64,000 bases of DNA, taken from contig NZ_CP039121.1 in the NCBI RefSeq assembly GCF_014131735.1, forward strand, positions 1,550,001-1,614,000, read 5' to 3'. Source of the stretch: Lactiplantibacillus plantarum (GTDB lineage: Bacteria > Bacillota > Bacilli > Lactobacillales > Lactobacillaceae). Shown here piece after piece: positions 9,493 to 17,247 of this stretch. The notes beneath the pieces are model-generated. The model was given only the letters and a program-made list of their open reading frames with translations, had not been told where the DNA came from and ran no database searches. Made by a program: the position numbers and the translations under genes. The stretch's first letter is position 1, and each line of letters opens with the position of its first letter.

Positions 9493-10536
9493 ATGAAATC
9501 AACAATTTTCGAAAAAGCTGGACTAGTATCTGTTCAGGAAGTTGACAAACCAACATTACAATCTGATGATGATGTCATTGTGCGTATCGTGCGGACTTGT
9601 GTTTGTGGTTCCGATTTGTGGTCATATGCGCATGGTGATGACAAGGCTGCCCATTCGATCAACGAAGGACATGAAGCTATCGGAATCGTTGAGGCAATTG
9701 GCTCGGCCATTACGACGGTCAAGCCAGGCGACTTTGTCATCACCCCATTTACCCATGGCTGTGGTGAGTGCGCGGCTTGTTTGGCTGGTTTCGATGGTAC
9801 TTGTGATCGGCATCTGGGCCACACAAATTGGTCTAATGGCTTTCAAGCAGAATACATTCGCTTCACTTATGGTAATTGGGCGTTAGTTAAGATTCCTGGT
9901 CAACCTAGTGACTATACGGAAGGGATGCTCAAGTCATTGTTGACGCTGGCAGACGTGATGCCGACTGGTTATCATGCGGCACGGTGTGCAAACGTTCAAA
10001 AGGGCGATAAAGTCGTGGTTATTGGTGACGGTGCCGTTGGGCAATGTGCTGTGATTGCAGCTAAGTTGCGGGGTGCCGCGCAAATCGTCTTGATGAGTCG
10101 CCACGAAGATCGGCAGCAAATGGCACTGGCATCTGGCGCGACCGCGGTTGTCGCTGAACGTGGTGACGAAGGCATTGCGAAGGTACGTGAAATCCTTGGT
10201 GGCGGCGCGGATGCGGCGTTGGAATGTGTCGGCACCGAAGCGGCCATTGACCAAGCTTTAGGTGTTTTGCATAATGGGGGTCGCGTAGGCTATGTGGGTG
10301 TACCACATTATAATAACCGGCCACTTGGGTCAACCTTTGCTCAAAATATTGTGGTTGCTGGTGGTTCCGCCTCCGTTACGACTTATGACAAACAGTTCTT
10401 ACTCAAAGCAGTTTTGGACGGTAATATTAATCCGGGCCGGGTATTTACGCAAACGTATCCATTAGCCGACATTAATCAGGCTTATCAAGACATGCAAAAT
10501 CGAAAGACAATTAAGGCTATGATTACCATTGATTAA
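9493..10536 (+). CDS. Zinc-dependent alcohol dehydrogenase
   Basis: Medium-chain NAD(P)-dependent alcohol dehydrogenase of 347 aa. The catalytic zinc site includes CVCGSDLW and GHEAIGIV; four structural-zinc cysteines are spaced C-x2-C-x2-C-x7-C around residue 100. The Rossmann glycine motif is VVIGDGAVGQ near residue 175. ATG 9493 is chosen because AAAGGTG lies seven bases before it; the TTG at 9469 has no such site. The gene is monocistronic between two terminators. A TATAAT at 9397 is a possible -10 but has no clear -35. Substrate unknown. Confidence 0.9.
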   Translation: MKSTIFEKAGLVSVQEVDKPTLQSDDDVIVRIVRTCVCGSDLWSYAHGDDKAAHSINEGHEAIGIVEAIGSAITTVKPGDFVITPFTHGCGECAACLAGFDGTCDRHLGHTNWSNGFQAEYIRFTYGNWALVKIPGQPSDYTEGMLKSLLTLADVMPTGYHAARCANVQKGDKVVVIGDGAVGQCAVIAAKLRGAAQIVLMSRHEDRQQMALASGATAVVAERGDEGIAKVREILGGGADAALECVGTEAAIDQALGVLHNGGRVGYVGVPHYNNRPLGSTFAQNIVVAGGSASVTTYDKQFLLKAVLDGNINPGRVFTQTYPLADINQAYQDMQNRKTIKAMITID

Positions 10537-10575
10537 TCTCGACTAGGTAACTAGTCGCTTAAAAGCAATCGATTA

Positions 10576-10618
10576 AAAGTCGTTTCAGTACTGATTCATC
10601 GTGCTGAAACGACTTTTT
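10576..10618 (+). terminator. Intrinsic terminator after the alcohol dehydrogenase
   Basis: Long stem AAAGTCGTTTCAG/CTGAAACGACTTT followed by T5. The remaining ~220 bp before the next gene hold no other feature I can support except the extended -10 at 10811. Confidence 0.92.
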
Positions 10619-10810
10619 CGATGGCGATAATTTAATGGTAAAAATCAATCAAGCTTAGTTGATTTAGACTAGTCTTTGCGTTGGTATTAGAAAAAAGACA
10701 TGCAACCAGTTGAACCGTGTCATTAAAGCTAGCTGGTCGCACGATTGTAGTTGGCTTCGATAATTAACCGTTTAAAAGAACGCATTTTGCTGTCCGTGCT
10801 GTCGCCCGCT

Positions 10811-10819
10811 TGCTATACT
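10811..10819 (+). promoter_or_regulatory. Extended -10 promoter element of the DUF1648 gene
   Basis: TGCTATACT matches an extended -10 (TGn-TATAAT-like) 24 bp before the ATG at 10843; no good -35 hexamer sits at 17 bp, as often seen for extended -10 promoters. Confidence 0.5.
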
Positions 10820-10842
10820 GGGTCAAAAATGAGGTGAGCGTA

Positions 10843-11205
10843 ATGCGAGTCTTTACTTGGATCGTGCGAACAATTGTGGCTGGTGCCGTTTTGATGTGTG
10901 TCATTATGATTGGTTTGGCACCGCAAACAGTTGTTACACATTTTAATAGTGCCGGCTTGGCTGATTCATTCGGCAGCCGTTGCTGGCTAGTGATGTTACC
11001 ACTATTAGTTGTGGTCACGGGTGAAGTCATGATTAAGTTAGCCCGTCAAAAACGGCGCAAGCTCGGACTCTTGCAACTGCCGACGCTAACAGGCTTTGAA
11101 GGGCAGTGTTTAGGTGTCATGGTGGGTTTCAGCGTCCTGTTGTGGGTTATATTGCAATCGGAAGTGCAGGGCCGGCTAGTTAGCGGGGGCATTGGCGGAT
11201 GGTGA
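10843..11205 (+). CDS. Small DUF1648-type membrane protein
   Basis: 120-aa membrane protein with an N-terminal hydrophobic segment (VRTIVAGAVLMCVIMIGL), the family's VVTHFNSAGLADSFGSR motif, a second hydrophobic stretch (WLVMLPLLVVVTG), a basic linker, and a third near the C-terminus. The first half matches the DUF1648 domain also found in SdpI-type immunity proteins, but the protein is shorter than full SdpI. Start ATG 10843 has GAGGTGAG upstream. Function unknown; a role in envelope homeostasis or peptide immunity is conceivable but unproven. Confidence 0.7.
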   Translation: MRVFTWIVRTIVAGAVLMCVIMIGLAPQTVVTHFNSAGLADSFGSRCWLVMLPLLVVVTGEVMIKLARQKRRKLGLLQLPTLTGFEGQCLGVMVGFSVLLWVILQSEVQGRLVSGGIGGW

Positions 11206-11493
11206 TTAGGATGAGAAATTGGCAGCAGGATGTTTATGAATTCGCCTGAAATTAATTTCAAGCGAATTTTGGGTGGTGTAGCTATTTTAAATACTTAGAC
11301 CATCATGGCTTAATCAACAGCGCCAGGCGTAATGAGTGTGATTTTGCAGTTGTTTGAGTTGATTAATATCAGCTGTTAATGGCCTGCGCCAAAAAATGGC
11401 ATATTATGTTATGATGATGACGTGATAAATCATTAAGCCGTTGCGATTTTCTATGTAAACTATTGTTATTGAAAAACATAGGAGGTCATTGAG

Positions 11494-12306
11494 ATGGCAG
11501 TTATTTTAATTACGGGTGCAAGCAGCGGTATTGGGTTTCAGACAGCGAAAGACTTAGCACAGCAAGGTCACGTTGTTTACGGTGCGGCGCGGCGGTTGAA
11601 TAAACTTGAAGCACTAGCCCCATACGGCGTTAAGCCCTTGTCACTAGATATAACCAATGAGCAGTCGCTTAGTCAGGCCGTAGCAACTTTAATTGCCAGT
11701 GAAGGACGCATTGATGTTTTGATCAACAATGCGGGGTATGGCTCATATGGCGCTGTGGAGGATGTTTCCATTGATGAAGCCAGGCAACAGTTCGAGGTTA
11801 ATTTATTTGGGATGGCTCGGCTGACACAATTAGTTTTACCGTATATGCGCGCGCAACGTGAAGGACGCATTATCAATACCTCTTCCATGGGTGGACGGTT
11901 GGTGAGTTATATGGGCGCATGGTATCACGCAACCAAGTACGCTGTCGAAGCGTTTAGTGACGCATTACGAATGGAGACTAAAGACTTTGGCATTAAAGTT
12001 GCAATTATTGAACCTGGTGGGATTAAAACCAACTGGGGATTCATTGCTGCGGATCATTTAGAAGCCTCAGCACGTCACAGTGCATATCAAACACAAGCGA
12101 CCAATGCTGCCGCGGGTATGCGCCGACAATACTCGTCGCGAATGATGTCTGATCCAAAAATTATTTCTAAAGCTATTTCGAAGGCGGTCAATCAGAAACG
12201 ACCACGGGTGCGTTATTTAATTGGATTTGGGGCTAAACCGCTGGTACTTGCTAAGGCGATTTTACCGACTCGTGTTTTTGATTTTATCATGATGCATGCC
12301 AGTTAG
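11494..12306 (+). CDS. Short-chain dehydrogenase/reductase
   Basis: 270-aa classical SDR. The nucleotide-binding TGASSGIG motif is at residues 7-14, NNAGYG near 81, and the catalytic Ser-Tyr-Lys is seen as INTSSMGG then YHATKYAVEAF. The first-strand sequence (GAARRLNKLE) has basic residues, which usually favours NADPH. Preceded by AGGAGGT six bases from the ATG. An AraC-type regulator starts 14 bp downstream, so the two are likely one transcript; the substrate is unknown. Confidence 0.88.
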   Translation: MAVILITGASSGIGFQTAKDLAQQGHVVYGAARRLNKLEALAPYGVKPLSLDITNEQSLSQAVATLIASEGRIDVLINNAGYGSYGAVEDVSIDEARQQFEVNLFGMARLTQLVLPYMRAQREGRIINTSSMGGRLVSYMGAWYHATKYAVEAFSDALRMETKDFGIKVAIIEPGGIKTNWGFIAADHLEASARHSAYQTQATNAAAGMRRQYSSRMMSDPKIISKAISKAVNQKRPRVRYLIGFGAKPLVLAKAILPTRVFDFIMMHAS

Positions 12307-12320
12307 TAGGAGTGATTAGT

Positions 12321-13307
12321 GTGAAGATTATGGTTTCTGAACAGTTTCAGTGTTTTATGGCAAGCCTTGGCGTTGATTTAAATAGCCTGCTTGAAGCTGC
12401 CGGTATTAATAAAGTGGTTTGGCAAGAACAATTAATGCTTTCTGATGTGGAGTATTGGCAGTTAATGAACGAATTCGACAACCAATTGACGGATGAAATG
12501 ATTCTTAGTTTAGGGAATATTACTAACATTAATACGTTTATGCCGTCCTTTTTTGCAGCATTAGCTGCTAAAAATGGTGAACAAGCGATTGCACGCATGG
12601 CAACCTATAAATCATTGGCAGGTCCGGTTCATTTAGAGATAGTGACCAAGCCAGATATTGTCAATATTCATATTTTGGGAAATAGTCTTGGCGTCGAGTT
12701 GCCGCGTTTCACGATTATGACGGAACAATTGTTGTTAATCAGCTTGTTACGAGTAGGTACGGGAAAACTCATCAAGCCAATTTCAGTTGGTAGTAAGTAT
12801 CCGTATGGTGATCAGATTGATGCCGTGATGGGCATTCGACCTCAACAATTGGCTGATAATTGCATTCAGTTTCAAGTCACGGACTTACAGCGGGCGTTTA
12901 TTTCGGCCAATAATTCAATGTGGGCATTTTTGCAACCAGGGTTAGACCAACAAAAACTGGCTATTGAACACAACCAATCATTGCTCGCGACTGTTCAAGC
13001 ACTATTGTTGAAGAAAATTCCTAGTGGTTCCTTCTCAATTGACGAGATTGCAACAAGTTTGAATCTCAGTAAACGAACCTTGCAGCGTCATCTTAGTACT
13101 TTAAGCACCACATTTAATGATGAAGTCCAAATTGCGCGTCGAACCCTAGTGGTACCCTTGATGAAAGATCAATCGCTAAACTTGATTGAAATCAGCTATT
13201 TGTTAGGGTATTCAGACCCAGAGTCTTTTTCGAGAGCTTTTAAAAAATGGTTTCATCAGAGTCCATCCGTTTACCGCCAACAATCTCTGGGGATGTTCAA
13301 AAATTAA
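12321..13307 (+). CDS. AraC-family transcriptional regulator
   Basis: 328-aa regulator. Residues ~1-220 resemble the arabinose-binding-like N-terminal region of the OruR/ToxR-type AraC group. The C-terminal ~95 residues contain two helix-turn-helix motifs: IDEIATSLNLSKRTLQRHL and LIEISYLLGYSDPESFSRAF, ending KKWFHQSPSVYRQQ. GTG 12321 is preferred because AGGAG is eight bases upstream; a GTG at 12312 overlaps that site. It lies 14 bp after the SDR gene and 460 bp upstream of the fab operon, so it may control either; no operator was identified. Confidence 0.85.
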   Translation: MKIMVSEQFQCFMASLGVDLNSLLEAAGINKVVWQEQLMLSDVEYWQLMNEFDNQLTDEMILSLGNITNINTFMPSFFAALAAKNGEQAIARMATYKSLAGPVHLEIVTKPDIVNIHILGNSLGVELPRFTIMTEQLLLISLLRVGTGKLIKPISVGSKYPYGDQIDAVMGIRPQQLADNCIQFQVTDLQRAFISANNSMWAFLQPGLDQQKLAIEHNQSLLATVQALLLKKIPSGSFSIDEIATSLNLSKRTLQRHLSTLSTTFNDEVQIARRTLVVPLMKDQSLNLIEISYLLGYSDPESFSRAFKKWFHQSPSVYRQQSLGMFKN

Positions 13308-13426
13308 CAAGCGTTGCCGTTTAGGTTAAAAGTTATGGGCGTTAAAATCTTATGGATGTGATGGCTTTAGACTGATGAGTAATCCTTTAAATTAATAGAT
13401 CGTCACAACAATTGTGTTTAAGAATG

Positions 13427-13468
13427 CTAGTTCTTAGATGCAATTTTTTTTGCGTGCATCTAAGCTAG
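13427..13468. repeat. Inverted repeat downstream of the AraC gene
   Basis: CTTAGATGCA (13433) and TGCATCTAAG (13455) form a perfect 10-bp stem, extended by CTAG on both sides with two unpaired T on the left. The loop contains eight T. It could terminate the AraC transcript imperfectly or be a protein site; it is not a canonical terminator because the T run is in the loop. Confidence 0.6.
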
Positions 13469-13514
13469 TGACAGTTGAACAGATTGTATCATTGCTTGCT
13501 GAAGTCAAAACTTG

Positions 13515-13553
13515 TTAGCAATTTGATTATAAACTTTATAGTCAAATTGCTAA
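13515..13553. repeat. 39-nt near-perfect palindrome upstream of the fab operon
   Basis: Nineteen-base arms around a single central C (13534), with one T/G mismatch that would be a wobble in RNA. The outer half carries ATTTGA and TCAAAT, reminiscent of the half-sites recognised by FabT-type fatty-acid regulators, but the spacing is wider than the usual 17-bp FabT palindrome. It is 255 bp before fabZ. It could be an operator, a cruciform or a transcript hairpin. Confidence 0.65.
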
Positions 13554-13701
13554 ACTGTGCCAGTTCGTTGACGGATTATGACCGCAAAAAATGGCTCGTC
13601 AAGAAATTTTCGCAAAAAAATAAAGCTCGATTAGAGCCCAGCTTACCGGGATTTGGCTACTAAAAAATGTAACATACTGTAAATTAATCTGCTGAAATCA
13701 A

Positions 13702-13729
13702 TTGACAAGATTTGGCCGGACGATTAACT
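13702..13729 (+). promoter_or_regulatory. Candidate promoter of the fab operon
   Basis: A perfect TTGACA (13702) with a 16-bp spacer to TTAACT (13724), a weak -10. It lies 40 bp before the fabZ ATG, which suits a short leader. The two palindromes lie 150-280 bp upstream. Confidence 0.45.
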
Positions 13730-13768
13730 TAATGCCATTCCCAAACGCCGTGAAAGGAGCGACTAACT

Positions 13769-14212
13769 ATGAGTGTGTTAGAAGCAAGTGAAATTATGCA
13801 ATTAATCCCCAACCGGTACCCAATTTTATTCATGGACCGGGTGGATGAATTAAATCCGGGTGAATCGATCGTGGTGACGAAAAATGTCACGATTAATGAG
13901 TCATTTTTCCAAGGGCACTTTCCCGGTAACCCGGTCATGCCGGGCGTGTTGATTATTGAAGCTTTGGCGCAAGCCGCGTCGATTCTGATTTTGAAATCTG
14001 AAAAGTTTGCTGGTAAGACGGCTTATCTTGGCGCCATTAAGGATGCCAAGTTCCGCAAAATTGTCCGTCCCGGTGATGTCTTGAAGTTGCATGTCCAAAT
14101 GGTCAAGCAACGGTCCAACATGGGAACGGTGAGTTGTCAGGCGATGGTCGGTGACAAGGCAGCCTGCACAACTGATTTAACCTTTATCGTTGGTGCAACT
14201 GATTCAAAATAG
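13769..14212 (+). CDS. fabZ: 3-hydroxyacyl-ACP dehydratase FabZ
   Basis: Dehydrates 3-hydroxyacyl-ACP to trans-2-enoyl-ACP in type II fatty acid synthesis. 147-aa single hotdog domain. The active-site HFPGNPVMPGVLIIEALAQ stretch is intact, with catalytic His50 and Glu64. AAAGGAG precedes the ATG. First gene of the fab/acc operon and the catalytically complete one of two fabZ copies here. Because the operon encodes an enoyl reductase but no FabA or FabM, the route to unsaturated chains is not explained by family membership alone; in some lactic acid bacteria a FabZ paralogue has isomerase activity. Confidence 0.96.
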   Translation: MSVLEASEIMQLIPNRYPILFMDRVDELNPGESIVVTKNVTINESFFQGHFPGNPVMPGVLIIEALAQAASILILKSEKFAGKTAYLGAIKDAKFRKIVRPGDVLKLHVQMVKQRSNMGTVSCQAMVGDKAACTTDLTFIVGATDSK

Positions 14213-14286
14213 AAAGGTGGTAATGGCAATTCGGCGATTGTCGTTTGGGAAAGTTTTTTAAAAGCATTGCCGAATTGTAACCAACC
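14213..14286 (+). promoter_or_regulatory. fabZ-fabH intercistronic hairpin with 12-codon ORF
   Basis: AAAGGTGG (14213) is followed by an ATG (14223) opening a 12-codon ORF that ends TAA at 14259. CAATTCGGC (14227) pairs perfectly with GCCGAATTG (14269), and the fabH ATG lies nine bases after the stem. No Shine-Dalgarno sequence lies directly before fabH. Folding the hairpin would bring AAAGGTGG to within about 15 unpaired bases of the fabH start, or translation of the short ORF may control access. Confidence 0.55.
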
Positions 14287-15273
14287 ATGACAACTAATTT
14301 TTCGATTTTAGCGAGTGCTAAGGCACTGCCGACGACCAAAGTCACGAATCAAGAACTAACGCAACTGATGGCGACTTCTGATGATTGGATCAAGCAGCGA
14401 ACGGGAATTCGTTCTCGCCACGTCGCGACCGATGAGACAACGACGAGTTTAGCTGTTTCAGTTGCCCAGCAGTTGTTGCAGCAAAGTCGGCTAGCGGCGA
14501 CGGCGATTGATTTGATCATCGTGGCAACCATGTCACCGGATTATTTGACACCGGCGACGGCTCCTCAAGTACAGGCAGCAATTGGGGCTGAAAAAGCAAT
14601 TGCCTTTGACATCAATGTTGCCTGTGCGGGCTTTGTTTATGGGATGCAGTTGGTTCACCAATACTTACAACCGGGCCAGACCGCTTTGTTAATCGGTAGC
14701 GAGACCTTGAGTCGGTTAGTAGACTGGCATGATCGTAGCACTGCCGTTTTATTTGGTGATGGTGCGGGTGGTCTATTGATTACTGCTAAGCCTAATACGA
14801 CCACTGGGCACTGGCTGGGCGGTCATTACGCGACGTTTGGCGCTGACGGGCATTATTTAACGGCGGGACAGCAACCTCAGGTGAATCCGTGGTCGACACG
14901 GACTGATGGTGCAGATTCTAACCGCTGGGCCTTTCAGATGAATGGTCGGCGGGTTTATGACTTTGCCACTAAGCAAGTGCCGCACTCAATTGAGCAGGCG
15001 TTGATGCAGGCACGGCTCGAGTCGAGTGATATTAAAGCATTTGTGCTTCATCAGGCCAACGCACGTATTGTTAAGAGCGTTGGTCAAAAATTAAACTTAG
15101 CTACGGAACAATTACCGATGAACATTGCACAGTATGGCAATACTGCGGCAGCCAGTGAACCGATTCTATTTGCCGAAATGGTTGCCCAAAAGCAAGTTCA
15201 ACGTGGTGACAAGCTGGTGTTTACCGGTTTTGGCGGCGGGTTATCCGTCGGTAGTGTCGTAATTGAGTATTAA
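14287..15273 (+). CDS. fabH: 3-oxoacyl-ACP synthase III FabH
   Basis: Initiates fatty acid synthesis by condensing acetyl-CoA (or a branched starter) with malonyl-ACP. 328-aa thiolase-fold enzyme: catalytic Cys113 in NVACAGFVYG, His in VLHQANARI, Asn in YGNTAAASEP, and the closing GFGGGLSVGS. The ATG lacks an adjacent ribosome binding site and is preceded by a hairpin (see 14213-14286). Second gene of the fab operon. Confidence 0.96.
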   Translation: MTTNFSILASAKALPTTKVTNQELTQLMATSDDWIKQRTGIRSRHVATDETTTSLAVSVAQQLLQQSRLAATAIDLIIVATMSPDYLTPATAPQVQAAIGAEKAIAFDINVACAGFVYGMQLVHQYLQPGQTALLIGSETLSRLVDWHDRSTAVLFGDGAGGLLITAKPNTTTGHWLGGHYATFGADGHYLTAGQQPQVNPWSTRTDGADSNRWAFQMNGRRVYDFATKQVPHSIEQALMQARLESSDIKAFVLHQANARIVKSVGQKLNLATEQLPMNIAQYGNTAAASEPILFAEMVAQKQVQRGDKLVFTGFGGGLSVGSVVIEY

Positions 15274-15329
15274 TTGATAACTGAAATCAAGCATTTAAAA
15301 TTAATTTAAAAATTCTGGAGGAATCAACA

Positions 15330-15578
15330 ATGACTAAAACTGAAATTTTTGACCAAATTAAAAAGATGATCGTGGAACAATTAGACGTGGATGCTGACAA
15401 GATTACGATGACAACGAACTTTACCGAAGACTTAGCACTTGATAGTCTGGACGTTTTTGAAGTGATCGATAAGATCGAAGACGAATATGATATCGAAATC
15501 GAAACGGATGACGCTTTAGCCACGGTTGGTGATTTAGTTGATTATGTGGCGACTCATCAGGAAAATAGCGAGGACTAA
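15330..15578 (+). CDS. acpP: Acyl carrier protein
   Basis: 82-aa acidic carrier protein that holds growing acyl chains on a 4'-phosphopantetheine arm. The attachment serine is Ser39 in the DSLDVFE motif (D-S-L). It has a strong GGAGGA site. Located between fabH and fabD, with a phosphopantetheinyl transferase gene at the end of the same operon that could activate it. Slightly longer than E. coli ACP because of an acidic C-terminal tail. Confidence 0.97.
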   Translation: MTKTEIFDQIKKMIVEQLDVDADKITMTTNFTEDLALDSLDVFEVIDKIEDEYDIEIETDDALATVGDLVDYVATHQENSED

Positions 15579-15581
15579 GTT

Positions 15582-16514
15582 ATGAAAACGGCAATCTTAT
15601 TCAGTGGTCAAGGACAACAGTTTGCCGATATGGGGGCCGATCTTTATCAAACGTTACCAGCGTACCAAGCCACGATTGACGAAGCTAATCAAGTGTTGGA
15701 CTGGGATCTGCGGGTAACTGCTGATTGGATCGATGATGCTCAACGGATGCCGGTTGCAATTACAGCGATGAATATGGGGTTATATCGTGCTTTAACAGCG
15801 TTGCTTAATGAGTGTCCGACCGTGTTAGCAGGATTGAGCCTTGGCGAGTATGCCGCATTGATTGCAGCTGGCGTCCTGCCATTTGCTGATGGCTTGAAGT
15901 TAGTTGCCGATCGGGCTAGATATATGCAACGAGCGGGATTACAGCATCCCGGGGAGATGGTCGCGGCGTTGAAGGTAACGCCGGCACTGGTTGCAGCCGC
16001 TTGTCAAAGTGCCCAAGCAGTGGGGGTTGCGTATCCCGCTAATTACAATCTAGCTGATCAAATTGTTATTGGTGGCGATGCAGCTGGTATTCAAGCTGCG
16101 CGAACCTATTTAAAAACACACGGCGTTAAACGGGTGGTCCCATTAGACGTTGCGGTGGCTTCACACACGCCGTTAATGGCAGCAGCGAGTGAGGCGTTGG
16201 CGCAACGATTACGATTTGTTAATATTGCAGCACCCCAAATTCCGGTCATCAGTAATACGACCGTGACCCCCTTTAGCCAGGCAACTGTCAAGGAAACGTT
16301 GGTAAAACAGTTAGTATCGCCAACGCACTTTGCGGCCTGCTTACAACGAATTGCGACATATGAGGTCGATGAGATTATTCAAGTTGGACCGGGGCATAGT
16401 TTAGCAACTTTTGCCAAACAAACATTGCCGGGGGTAAGGGTTTGGTCAATTGAAGATGTGACAGATTGGCAGAATTATTGTCAGGATACTGAGGAGGTAC
16501 GTGAGCGTGGATGA
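15582..16514 (+). CDS. fabD: Malonyl-CoA:ACP transacylase FabD
   Basis: Transfers malonyl groups from CoA to ACP. 310 aa. The N-terminal GQGQQ motif forms the oxyanion hole, the nucleophile is Ser86 in GLSLGEY, and a conserved His lies in VASHTPLM; QVGPGHSLATF is near the end. The ATG follows the acp stop by three bases, and its 3' end overlaps the fabG start. Confidence 0.96.
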   Translation: MKTAILFSGQGQQFADMGADLYQTLPAYQATIDEANQVLDWDLRVTADWIDDAQRMPVAITAMNMGLYRALTALLNECPTVLAGLSLGEYAALIAAGVLPFADGLKLVADRARYMQRAGLQHPGEMVAALKVTPALVAAACQSAQAVGVAYPANYNLADQIVIGGDAAGIQAARTYLKTHGVKRVVPLDVAVASHTPLMAAASEALAQRLRFVNIAAPQIPVISNTTVTPFSQATVKETLVKQLVSPTHFAACLQRIATYEVDEIIQVGPGHSLATFAKQTLPGVRVWSIEDVTDWQNYCQDTEEVRERG

Positions 16515-17229
16515 AGTGATTTTAGTCACTGGAGCTGCTAAGGGTATTGGTTTGGCAACAGTCAAACGGCTGGCAGCTCAGGGGGCCAGCGTTATTTTAA
16601 ACGTTCATCATGAAATTGAAGCGGCCGATTGGCAAGCATTAACGGCTGAATATCCACGGTTGACGCAATTAGTTGGTGATGTGAGCGATGATCAAACGGC
16701 GGCTGATTTAATTGAGACCGTGATGACAAATTTTGGTCGCTTAGATGGACTCGTGAATAACGCTGGTGTGACCCATGATCAGTTATTAACGCGGCTACAC
16801 GCGGAAGATTTCATGAGTGTGATTCAAACAAATTTATTGGGCACATTTAATATGACCAAATACGCTTTAAAAGTCATGCAGCGACAGCGACAAGGCGCCA
16901 TCGTTAATGTTGCTAGTGTGGTCGGGTTACATGGCAATATCGGCCAGGCGAACTATGCGGCTAGTAAGGCTGGAATTATTGGTTTAACTAAAACGACGGC
17001 AAAGGAAGCGGCTCGGCGCCAAGTGCGGTGTAATGCGGTGGCCCCAGGAATGATTACGACGGCCATGACGGCACAATTGAATGACCGTGTAACGGCGGCT
17101 GCCTTAAGTGATATTCCACTCAAACGCTTTGGGACGCCCGACGAAATTGCCCAAGCAATTGACTTTTTATTGCACCAACCGTACTTAACGGGACAAGTGC
17201 TAACAGTTGACGGTGGCATGACGATATAA
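16507..17229 (+). CDS. fabG: 3-oxoacyl-ACP reductase FabG
   Basis: NADPH-dependent SDR reducing 3-ketoacyl-ACP to 3-hydroxyacyl-ACP. 240 aa from GTG 16507, which is nine bases after GAGGAGG; GTG 16501 in the same frame is only three bases from it. Motifs: TGAAKGIG at the N-terminus, NNAGVTHDQL, catalytic Ser in NVASVVGLHG and YAASKAG, and the C-terminal QVLTVDGGM. Overlaps the end of fabD by eight bases. Confidence 0.95.
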   Translation: MDEVILVTGAAKGIGLATVKRLAAQGASVILNVHHEIEAADWQALTAEYPRLTQLVGDVSDDQTAADLIETVMTNFGRLDGLVNNAGVTHDQLLTRLHAEDFMSVIQTNLLGTFNMTKYALKVMQRQRQGAIVNVASVVGLHGNIGQANYAASKAGIIGLTKTTAKEAARRQVRCNAVAPGMITTAMTAQLNDRVTAAALSDIPLKRFGTPDEIAQAIDFLLHQPYLTGQVLTVDGGMTI

Positions 17230-17247
17230 GATATGGGAGGTTATCCA

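Noticed and set aside
13475..13663. 62-codon open frame upstream of fabZ
   Set aside because: It runs straight through the 39-nt palindrome, has no ribosome binding site and its composition looks non-coding.
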